Source of the DNA: Alphaproteobacteria bacterium UBA7371
GTDB lineage: Bacteria; Pseudomonadota; Alphaproteobacteria; UBA8317
DNA: 5,207 nt
Direction: 5' to 3'
Assembly (NCBI GenBank): GCA_002469865.1
Contig: DKOD01000152.1
Span: forward strand, 1-5,207
Each line of letters starts with the position of its first letter. Position 1 is the first letter of the stretch. The position numbers and the translations under genes are program-made. Positions 1 through 5,207 of this stretch are shown here, one piece after another. The notes under the pieces were generated by a model. The model saw only the letters and a list, made by a program, of their open reading frames with translations. It did no database searches and was not told the DNA's origin.

Positions 1-30
1 ATGAAGGCTTTGTAGGAGGTCAAACGTCAT
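1..30 (-). CDS. nuoN: NADH-quinone oxidoreductase subunit N, first 10 codons only (partial)
   Basis: An ATG at 30-28 overlaps the nuoM stop in an ATGA arrangement, and the frame stays open to the window edge, giving M-T-F-D-L-L-Q-S-L-H. A strong ribosome binding site (AAGGAG) sits 7 bases upstream, inside the end of nuoM. Ten residues are too few to identify a family from sequence alone. The call rests on position: nuoN follows nuoM in almost every bacterial nuo operon. NuoN is the antiporter-like membrane subunit next to NuoK and forms one proton channel. The rest of the gene lies outside the window, so its integrity cannot be judged. Confidence 0.8.
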   Translation of the reverse strand, partial: MTFDLLQSLH

Positions 31-1553
31 TGCGCGGCTCCTTGGGATACAATTGCTGAGGCTTTGTGCATATTGGCCAGAACCTCTTCCATCGGCGCAA
101 TCATGGTAGATACCGACAATTGCGAGAGATCGAGCAGCAGTGACGGGTAAAAACCAAGAATGATGGTCAAGATTGCCAAAGGTGCCAGTGCTGCTATTTC
201 GCGGCCATTCATGTCTTTAAGACCCAACACCAAATCATTGGTAACATCACCGGAAACAACCTTTCGATAGAGCCATAGGCCATATATTGCAGATAAGATC
301 ATGCTCAAAGCAGCAACAGCGGTCATGGTTGACACTGATTTGAAAGAACCTGCTAAGGCCAAGAATTCACCAACAAAACCCGCAGTGCCAGGCAAACCAA
401 TATTGGCCATGGTGAACAACATCATCATCACCGCAAACAGGGGCATGACCTTAACAACACCACCAAAAGCCATGATGTCCCGGGTATGGGCCCGTTCATA
501 GATCACACCAATACAGGCAAAAAGCGCGCCGGATATCAGGCCATGGGAAATCATCAGGAAATAGGCACCCTGGACACCTTCGATATTACCCGAAAAAAGC
601 CCAAGCCCAACAACACCCATATGAGCAACCGATGAATAAGCCACGAGCTTTTTGATGTCATCTTGCACAAATGCAATGATAGATGCGTAAATAACCGCAA
701 TGACACATACCCACTGAACCAGTGGTGCCAACGCCACTGAGGCGTCGGGAAACATCGGCAAAGAAAAGCGGAGGAAGCCATAACCACCTAACTTCAAGAG
801 AATACCCGCTAGGATGATGGAACCACTTGTTGGGGCCTCAACATGAGCCGCAGGCAACCATGTATGAACAGGAAAGAATGGCATTTTGACAGCAAAAGAT
901 GCAAAAAACGCAAGCCATAACCAAATTTGCATGGCCGCCGGAAAATCATGAGCCAGAAGCACACGGATATCAGCACTACCTGCCTCAGCAATCATGATAA
1001 TCATGGCAATCAGCATCAAAACTGAACCTGCCAAGGTATAAAGAAAAAATTTGTAGGTCGCATAAATACGGCGCTGGCCACCCCAAACACCAATGATAAG
1101 GAACATGGGAATAAGGCTGCCTTCAAAGAAAAGATAAAAAAGCACCATATCCAGCGCACAAAAAACACCCAGAACGAGTGTTTCTAGGATCAAAAACGCC
1201 ACCATAAAATCTTTGACCCGCTCCTTGATGGCCGTCCAGCTCATCAGAATACAAATCGGCATGAGCAAGGTTGTCAGCAGAATGAGCCCAAGGGAAATGC
1301 CATCAATACCCATGCGGTATTTCACAATTCCAGATAGCCAGCTGCTTTCTTCCACCATTTGAAAACCGGGCTGATTCCAATCAAAATTGGAAAGCACCAC
1401 CAAAGAAACCGCTAAGGTAACAAGGCTTGTCCATAGCGCAGTTCGCTTGGCGTTGCGGGCAGCAGTTTCCTCATCACCAGATCCGATCAACAAAATCAGA
1501 ATGGCACCTGCCAAGGGTAAGAATGTGAGGGTGGTGAGAAGACTTAAATTCAT
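27..1553 (-). CDS. nuoM: NADH-quinone oxidoreductase subunit M (antiporter-like proton pump)
   Basis: NuoM is an inner-membrane subunit of complex I related to Mrp cation/proton antiporters (ND4 in mitochondria), forming one proton channel in the distal arm. The 508-aa protein is almost wholly hydrophobic, consistent with the family's 14 helices. Channel residues are visible: E144 (F-F-E-G-S-L-I-P-M), K223 (V-K-M-P-F-F-P-V-H-T-W-L-P), K254 (L-L-K-L-G-G-Y-G), H337 (I-S-H-G-L-I-S-G) and E396 (G-F-V-G-E-F). These match E. coli E144, K234, K265, H348 and E407; the last four share one 11-residue offset. The frame is open up to another ATG at 1613, but that would add 20 non-family residues overlapping nuoL. 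The ATG at 1553, overlapping the nuoL stop as ATGA, gives the usual hydrophobic N-terminus. No good ribosome binding site precedes it (only AGG, 9 bases upstream), so initiation probably depends on coupling to nuoL. Confidence 0.97.
   Translation of the reverse strand: MNLSLLTTLTFLPLAGAILILLIGSGDEETAARNAKRTALWTSLVTLAVSLVVLSNFDWNQPGFQMVEESSWLSGIVKYRMGIDGISLGLILLTTLLMPICILMSWTAIKERVKDFMVAFLILETLVLGVFCALDMVLFYLFFEGSLIPMFLIIGVWGGQRRIYATYKFFLYTLAGSVLMLIAMIIMIAEAGSADIRVLLAHDFPAAMQIWLWLAFFASFAVKMPFFPVHTWLPAAHVEAPTSGSIILAGILLKLGGYGFLRFSLPMFPDASVALAPLVQWVCVIAVIYASIIAFVQDDIKKLVAYSSVAHMGVVGLGLFSGNIEGVQGAYFLMISHGLISGALFACIGVIYERAHTRDIMAFGGVVKVMPLFAVMMMLFTMANIGLPGTAGFVGEFLALAGSFKSVSTMTAVAALSMILSAIYGLWLYRKVVSGDVTNDLVLGLKDMNGREIAALAPLAILTIILGFYPSLLLDLSQLSVSTMIAPMEEVLANMHKASAIVSQGAAQ
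38..43 (-). promoter_or_regulatory. Ribosome binding site of nuoN
   Basis: The minus strand reads AAGGAG here, 7 bases before the ATG at 30. It is the best Shine-Dalgarno match in the window and lies within the last codons of nuoM. Its spacing supports the ATGA-overlapping start chosen for nuoN. Confidence 0.8.
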
Positions 1554-3514
1554 GAGGAGATACCTGACATGGCAAGGTAAATAGCAAGCCCAAGCAGCAG
1601 CACCACACCACAAATCATTGCCAGGGCATAATGAAACAGGAAGCCCGATTGGAGGCTAGAGAAACGGCCAGAAAGCTGCATCATGATATTGCCAATTCCA
1701 TCGGGCCCAAAGCGATCAACAGACACCTCAAAACTATTCCGGAAAAACATGCCCAAACGGTGTAGGCTGTTCACAAATAGATGTTGGTAAAGCTCGTCAA
1801 AATACCACTTATTAGTAAAAATTCGGTGCAACAGCGGAAAATCATCGATCCAACGTTGCACATCTTTGGGATGGCGCATGTAATAGTTCCAAGCAACCAA
1901 AAGCCCCGCAACCGACACAACAAATGGCGCCACCTTTACCCAATAAGCCACCTCATGTGCCTCATCGATAAGGCTGATGCCGCCAGCGACAATACCATCC
2001 CAAATATTCATCATATCATCGCCATGGCCAAAGAAAATGCCTTTGGTGAGAATGCCCGCGAATACCGCGCCAAAGGCCAGCAAATATAACGGAATAAGCA
2101 TCACCCTTGGGGCTTCATGAGCATGCTCATAATCATGCTTATCCATGCGATATTCACCATGAAACGTCATGAAAATTAACCGCCAACTGTAAAGCGCGGT
2201 AAGAAAAGCAGCCATAATACCAACCCAGAAAGCATAGCCTGACATTGTTCCAGAAGCAGCATGGGCAACCTCAATGACAGCATCTTTTGAGAAAAATCCA
2301 GCAAAACCAATTGGCGTTCCGGGAATGCCAAGTCCTGTGATGGCAATGGTGCCAATGAGCATCATCGCATAGGTATGTGGCAGGATTTTGCGCAACCCAC
2401 CCATGGACCGCATATCCTGTTGATGATGCATGGCATGGATCACGGAACCGGCACCTAGGAACAACAAAGCTTTGAAAAAAGCATGCGTAAACAGGTGGAA
2501 CATGGCAACCTGATAAGCACCCACGCCGGCGGCAAAAAACATATAACCAAGCTGCGAGCATGTGGAAAAGGCGATCACTCGTTTGATATCATTTTGGGCA
2601 AGCGCAACAGTCGCAGCATAAAGACATGTGGTGGCACCGACAAAGGTCATGAGGCCACTGGCAAAATCAGTTAACTCATAAAGCGGCGACATACGGCAAA
2701 CCAAAAACACCCCAGCAGTTACCATGGTTGCCGCGTGAATAAGTGCCGAAACTGGCGTGGGGCCCTCCATGGCATCTGGAAGCCAAGTATGAAGCAAAAG
2801 CTGTGCCGACTTGCCCATGGCCCCAATGAACAGCAGCACACCCATCAATTCCAGCAATGGCCAGTTTATACCTAAGAACATGAACCCAGCATCAACAAAG
2901 GACGGGTCAGAGAGCTTTGCAAACATGTTATCGAAAGAAATGCTGCCGAAGGTCATGGCAGCAAGGAATATGCCCAGCGCATAACCAACATCCCCTACCC
3001 TGTTGACCACAAAGGCTTTCATGGCCGCAGCATTGGCGGATTCTTTTTTGTAATAAAAGCCAATCAACAAATAAGAGGCGAGACCAACACCTTCCCAGCC
3101 AAAAAACATTTGAAGGAAGTTGTCCGCAGTGACCAAGGACAACATCGCAAAGGTAAATAAGGATAGGTAACTAAAGAATTTCGCCCGATCATCATCATCA
3201 GCCATATAACCGAATGAATATAAATGAACGAGGAATGAAACCGTGGTTACCACCACCAACATGACCGCACTCAACAAATCAAGCCGCAACACCCAAGAAG
3301 CATCGATGTCGCCAACTTCAATAAAGCGGAACAATGTTACCTTGGTGACTTCTGCATCACCCAGGGTGAAAAAAAGGACGAATGACATCACCATGGCGCA
3401 ACCCACCAAGATGGTAGAGATCATTTGCGCAGGCAGTTTACTCCCGCGATAGGCAAAGATGCCCGCCAACATGGCACCCAATAAGGGAAATAGAACTACA
3501 AAGGAGAGCATCAT
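1550..3514 (-). CDS. nuoL: NADH-quinone oxidoreductase subunit L (distal antiporter-like proton pump)
   Basis: NuoL (mitochondrial ND5) is the outermost antiporter-like subunit of the complex I membrane arm. The 654-aa length is normal for alphaproteobacteria. Visible landmarks are E141 (F-F-G-W-E-G-V-G-L), D175 (N-R-V-G-D-V-G), K235 (G-A-M-G-K-S-A-Q), the family signature at residues 242-265 (H-T-W-L-P-D-A-M-E-G-P-T-P-V-S-A-L-I-H), K311 (N-D-I-K-R), K348 (F-F-K-A-L-L-F) and K410 (G-F-F-S-K-D). They correspond to proton-channel residues of E. coli NuoL such as E144, D178, K229, K342 and K399. The C-terminal part, about residues 560-620 (starting near N-K-W-Y-F-D-E-L-Y), should be the long lateral helix lying along NuoM and NuoN, followed by a final membrane helix at about 626-650. 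The start is either the ATG at 3514, sharing one base with the nuoK stop, or the adjacent ATG at 3511. The end overlaps nuoM by 4 bases. Confidence 0.98.
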   Translation of the reverse strand: MMLSFVVLFPLLGAMLAGIFAYRGSKLPAQMISTILVGCAMVMSFVLFFTLGDAEVTKVTLFRFIEVGDIDASWVLRLDLLSAVMLVVVTTVSFLVHLYSFGYMADDDDRAKFFSYLSLFTFAMLSLVTADNFLQMFFGWEGVGLASYLLIGFYYKKESANAAAMKAFVVNRVGDVGYALGIFLAAMTFGSISFDNMFAKLSDPSFVDAGFMFLGINWPLLELMGVLLFIGAMGKSAQLLLHTWLPDAMEGPTPVSALIHAATMVTAGVFLVCRMSPLYELTDFASGLMTFVGATTCLYAATVALAQNDIKRVIAFSTCSQLGYMFFAAGVGAYQVAMFHLFTHAFFKALLFLGAGSVIHAMHHQQDMRSMGGLRKILPHTYAMMLIGTIAITGLGIPGTPIGFAGFFSKDAVIEVAHAASGTMSGYAFWVGIMAAFLTALYSWRLIFMTFHGEYRMDKHDYEHAHEAPRVMLIPLYLLAFGAVFAGILTKGIFFGHGDDMMNIWDGIVAGGISLIDEAHEVAYWVKVAPFVVSVAGLLVAWNYYMRHPKDVQRWIDDFPLLHRIFTNKWYFDELYQHLFVNSLHRLGMFFRNSFEVSVDRFGPDGIGNIMMQLSGRFSSLQSGFLFHYALAMICGVVLLLGLAIYLAMSGISS

Positions 3515-3819
3515 CAGCCTTTCATCAGGTTGACATCTTCCACCGAAATCGAACCTCGGTTGCGGAAGTATGTGACCAAGATGGCCAAGCCCACGGCAGC
3601 TTCAGCAGCAGCAACGGTAAGGGTTAGGAGCACAAAAACCTCCCCGGTAATATCACCCCATTTGCTGGCAAAAGTGACAAGATTGATGTTGACGGCGAGT
3701 AGGATAAGCTCCACCGACATCATGATCACAATAATATTTTTGCGGTTAATAAAAATGCCAAAGACACCGATGGTGAACATGATGGCAGAAACCGCAAGAA
3801 AATGGCTGTGGTCAATCAT
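3514..3819 (-). CDS. nuoK: NADH-quinone oxidoreductase subunit K
   Basis: NuoK (mitochondrial ND4L) is a small inner-membrane subunit between NuoJ and NuoN that relays charge toward the antiporter-like subunits. The 101-aa protein has the family length and three predicted helices at about residues 5-24, 29-50 and 60-85. The two buried glutamates needed for coupling are present: E37 in M-S-V-E-L-I-L-L-A-V-N and E73 in V-A-A-A-E-A-A-V-G-L-A, equivalent to E. coli E36 and E72. The tail S-V-E-D-V-N-L-M-K-G is typical of alphaproteobacteria. The segment before helix 3 reads T-G-E-V-F, where the homologues I recall have G-Q; see findings. The ATG at 3819 overlaps the nuoJ stop as ATGA and has an AGAGGG site 8 bases upstream, which fixes the start. 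The stop shares one base with the first ATG of nuoL. Confidence 0.98.
   Translation of the reverse strand: MIDHSHFLAVSAIMFTIGVFGIFINRKNIIVIMMSVELILLAVNINLVTFASKWGDITGEVFVLLTLTVAAAEAAVGLAILVTYFRNRGSISVEDVNLMKG
3518..3523 (-). promoter_or_regulatory. Ribosome binding site of nuoL
   Basis: The minus strand reads GAAAGG inside the last codons of nuoK. It ends 3 bases before the ATG at 3514 and 6 bases before the ATG at 3511. The second distance is closer to the bacterial optimum, so this site makes the true first codon of nuoL uncertain by one Met. Confidence 0.55.
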
Positions 3820-4415
3820 CTGGAAATCCCTCTGCCCGGCTCAACATCTTTTAATTCAACAGCATCTTCCGCGCGACGCCCAACCTGAGAAGCAATATTT
3901 TGCCGCCTCACGCCATCGCGATGACGTAGGGTCAACACAATGGCGCCAATCATGGCCGCCAATAGGATTAGGCCACTTAGCTGAAACAAAAGCACATGGT
4001 CGGTATACAAAACCTGGCCAATAAGTTGTGTGTTGGCAGCGTCTTGCTGATTAATCAGGGAAGATCCACTGCCCAGTTCACGGCCAACAATCGCCACAAG
4101 AATTTCTGCCACCAGCGCCAAAGCGATGAGGCCGCCAAGTGGCAAATAAGAGAGAAAACCTTGTCGTAACTCAGCAAAATCAACGTCCAGCATCATCACG
4201 ACGAACAAAAACAACACCGCCACGGCACCAACATAGACAACCATCAAAATCATGGCGAGAAATTCGGCCCCCAGAAGAAGGAACAAGCCTGCCGACGAGA
4301 AAAAGGTAAGGATTAAGAAAAGCACCGAATGAACCGGGTTTCTTGCTGAAACCACCAAAAAGGCAGACAGCAAGGTGATAAAAGCAATGATGTAAAAAGC
4401 AATGCTGGCGTACAT
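3816..4415 (-). CDS. nuoJ: NADH-quinone oxidoreductase subunit J
   Basis: NuoJ (mitochondrial ND6) is an inner-membrane subunit wedged between NuoH and NuoK. Its third helix is known from complex I structures to change conformation during turnover. The 199-aa protein shows five hydrophobic segments at about residues 3-22, 28-48, 53-76, 91-110 and 141-161. Conserved blocks include R-N-P-V-H-S-V-L-F-L (25-34), E51 in L-L-G-A-E-F-L-A, and the helix-3 motif V-Y-V-G-A-V-A-V-L-F-L-F with Y61 and G63. A charged tail of about 36 residues (from R-H-R-D-G-V) follows the last helix; alphaproteobacterial NuoJ proteins carry such tails. The ATG at 4415 lies 6 bases after the nuoI stop and gives a normal N-terminus. 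No clear ribosome binding site precedes it, so translation is probably coupled to nuoI. The end overlaps nuoK by 4 bases. Confidence 0.97.
   Translation of the reverse strand: MYASIAFYIIAFITLLSAFLVVSARNPVHSVLFLILTFFSSAGLFLLLGAEFLAMILMVVYVGAVAVLFLFVVMMLDVDFAELRQGFLSYLPLGGLIALALVAEILVAIVGRELGSGSSLINQQDAANTQLIGQVLYTDHVLLFQLSGLILLAAMIGAIVLTLRHRDGVRRQNIASQVGRRAEDAVELKDVEPGRGISR
3828..3833 (-). promoter_or_regulatory. Ribosome binding site of nuoK
   Basis: The minus strand reads AGAGGG, 8 bases before the nuoK ATG at 3819 and within the last codons of nuoJ. It supports the ATGA-overlap start. Confidence 0.65.
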
Positions 4416-4421
4416 AATCTG

Positions 4422-4910
4422 TTAGCGGTAATCCGCATCCTTTCTGATGGAATGAGCAATTTCACGCTCCCAACGCTCGCCATTGGCGAGCAACTTTTCT
4501 TTGTTGTAAAAAAGCTCTTCTCGGGTTTCCGTGGCAAATTCGAAATTGGGCCCCTCGACAATCGCATCAACCGGGCAAGCCTCCTGGCAAAAACCACAAT
4601 AGATACATTTGGTCATGTCGATGTCATAGCGGGTTGTGCGGCGTGAATCATCATCGCGCGGTTCAGCTTCAATGGTGATGGCTTGGGCAGGACACACAGC
4701 CTCACAAAGCTTGCATGCGATGCATCTTTCTTCCCCATTGGCATAGCGACGCAAAGCATGTTCGCCACGAAAGCGCGGGGAAATACGGCCTTTTTCATGG
4801 GGGTAATTCAAGGTTGGCCTGGGCTTAGCCATGTAGCGCAGGGCCAACCAAAAGGCTGAAATAAAATCAATCAACAGGAATTGTTTGGCAGATTGGATTA
4901 GTGTGCTCAT
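4422..4910 (-). CDS. nuoI: NADH-quinone oxidoreductase subunit I (two [4Fe-4S] ferredoxin)
   Basis: NuoI (TYKY in mitochondria) is a peripheral-arm subunit on the cytoplasmic face that passes electrons through clusters N6a and N6b toward N2 and the quinone site. The 162-aa protein has two complete four-cysteine motifs: C63-x2-C66-x2-C69-x3-C73-P and C102-x2-C105-x2-C108-x3-C112-P. In such folds the last cysteine of each motif normally ligates the other cluster. The amphipathic N-terminus (residues 1-28) probably lies on the membrane near NuoH. The stretch G-R-I-S-P-R-F-R-G-E-H-A-L-R-R-Y and the C-terminal region are very close to alphaproteobacterial and mitochondrial versions. The short form lacks C-terminal extensions seen in some other phyla. 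The ATG at 4910 has an AGGGGA site 5 bases upstream and sits 9 bases after the nuoH stop. Confidence 0.98.
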   Translation of the reverse strand: MSTLIQSAKQFLLIDFISAFWLALRYMAKPRPTLNYPHEKGRISPRFRGEHALRRYANGEERCIACKLCEAVCPAQAITIEAEPRDDDSRRTTRYDIDMTKCIYCGFCQEACPVDAIVEGPNFEFATETREELFYNKEKLLANGERWEREIAHSIRKDADYR

Positions 4911-4915
4911 GATTA

Positions 4916-4921
4916 TCCCCT
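4916..4921 (-). promoter_or_regulatory. Ribosome binding site of nuoI
   Basis: The minus strand reads AGGGGA, 5 bases before the nuoI ATG at 4910. Its first two bases are the last two of the nuoH TAG stop, so ribosomes ending nuoH would sit on the nuoI start region. It supports the chosen nuoI start. Confidence 0.75.
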
Positions 4922-5207
4922 AGGCAAACACCACAAAGGCGGAAACAACCACCACGTAAATCAGCGATAACGGAAGGAATATTTTCCAACCAAGCCGCAT
5001 GAGCTGATCATACCGATAACGTGGGACAATCGCCTTCACCATCGCAAAAATGAAAAACACAAAACAAATTTTCAGGGCCATCCAAATGATGCCAGGCACC
5101 CATGTGAATGGCGCAAAAGGAATGGGTGATAGCCAACCGCCCAAAAACAAAATGGCCGTCATGGCACACATCAAGGTGATGCTCAGATATTCACCGATCA
5201 TGAAGAG
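4920..5207 (-). CDS. nuoH: NADH-quinone oxidoreductase subunit H, C-terminal 95 residues (partial)
   Basis: NuoH (mitochondrial ND1) anchors the peripheral arm in the membrane and forms much of the quinone chamber. The frame is open to the right edge of the window, so the gene continues beyond it; the family is usually about 330-350 aa. The ATG at 5201 is internal: it falls in the conserved block L-F-M-I-G-E-Y of the family and is not a start. The fragment contains three hydrophobic segments, at about fragment residues 8-25, 38-60 and 76-95, which should be the last three of eight helices. Between the last two lies the diagnostic loop P-R-Y-R-Y-D-Q-L-M-R-L-G-W-K (62-75). The sequence ends in a hydrophobic helix at a TAG stop 9 bases before nuoI. 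Confidence 0.96.
   Translation of the reverse strand, partial: LFMIGEYLSITLMCAMTAILFLGGWLSPIPFAPFTWVPGIIWMALKICFVFFIFAMVKAIVPRYRYDQLMRLGWKIFLPLSLIYVVVVSAFVVFA

Larger units (their letters stand above)
1..5207 (-). other. Internal segment of a nuo operon (nuoHIJKLMN)
   Basis: Seven consecutive complex I genes lie on one strand in the canonical order H-I-J-K-L-M-N, separated by at most 9 bases or overlapping by 1-4 bases. This spacing is seen directly and implies one polycistronic transcript with translational coupling. No promoter-like or terminator-like element interrupts it. By comparison with known nuo operons, nuoA-G should lie beyond the right edge and the rest of nuoN beyond the left edge; that part is inference. 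Unlike some alphaproteobacterial nuo clusters, this stretch has no small accessory ORFs inserted between the subunit genes. Confidence 0.95.

Noticed and set aside
1554..1613. Twenty-codon upstream extension of nuoM to an ATG at 1613
   Set aside because: The added residues match no NuoM N-terminus and would overlap nuoL by 64 bases. The ATG at 1553 gives the family N-terminus and the 4-base overlap seen at other junctions.
1781..2089. Plus-strand open frame of 102 codons
   Set aside because: It is wholly antisense to the conserved C-terminal half of nuoL, has no convincing ribosome site, and resembles no family I know.
2271..2561. Minus-strand open frame of 96 codons within nuoL
   Set aside because: It is in another frame of a conserved nuoL region. 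The Cys-, His- and Trp-rich translation looks like an out-of-frame reading, and a frameshift is ruled out because the nuoL frame is intact throughout.
3187..3204. Short GAT triplet run encoding four aspartates in NuoL (residues 106-109)
   Set aside because: Four repeats in a loop that is normally acidic in NuoL; too short to be a meaningful repeat or phase-variation tract.
3530..4024. Plus-strand open frame of 164 codons
   Set aside because: It lies antisense to nuoK and nuoJ, both certain genes. Its translation is rich in Ser, Thr, Arg and Pro with no recognisable domain, as expected for a shadow of hydrophobic coding sequence.
1..5207. Search for a novel system, mobile element, CRISPR array, RNA gene or internal promoter
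   Set aside because: Almost every base belongs to recognised complex I genes with intact frames and canonical order. No direct or inverted repeats of note, no transposase or tRNA-like sequence, and no non-coding stretch longer than 9 bases was seen.

Overview
The window lies entirely inside a bacterial operon for respiratory complex I (proton-translocating NADH:ubiquinone oxidoreductase, NDH-1). All genes are on the minus strand and read from high to low coordinates: nuoH (3' part only), nuoI, nuoJ, nuoK, nuoL, nuoM and the first ten codons of nuoN. About 99.7% of the bases are coding. The only non-coding gaps are 9 bases (nuoH-nuoI) and 6 bases (nuoI-nuoJ). The other four junctions overlap by 1 or 4 bases.

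The organism is most likely an alphaproteobacterium. The short NuoI ferredoxin of mitochondrial TYKY type (162 aa), the NuoH C-terminal signature (P-R-Y-R-Y-D-Q-L-M-R-L-G-W-K), the long NuoJ tail and the NuoK ending V-E-D-V-N-L-M-K-G all resemble alphaproteobacterial and mitochondrial homologues as I remember them. Base composition looks moderate, somewhat below 50% GC by eye. I cannot name a genus. The segment could come from an isolate or a metagenome.

Layout, right to left: 5207-4920 is the end of nuoH (quinone-site membrane subunit). 4910-4422 is nuoI, which carries iron-sulfur clusters N6a and N6b. 4415-3816 is nuoJ and 3819-3514 is nuoK, small membrane subunits linking the quinone module to the pump module. 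3514-1550 is nuoL and 1553-27 is nuoM, the antiporter-like proton-pumping subunits. 30-1 is the start of nuoN, the third antiporter-like subunit. Electrons reach quinone through NuoI and the peripheral arm. The energy released drives proton movement along the charged axis of NuoH, J, K, N, M and L. The key charged residues of NuoI, J, K, L and M are all present, so the genes look intact and functional.

No promoter, terminator, RNA gene, mobile element, repeat or CRISPR array was seen. The plus strand carries no credible gene. I see no undescribed system here. The findings are modest points about start sites, translation coupling and one residue in NuoK.
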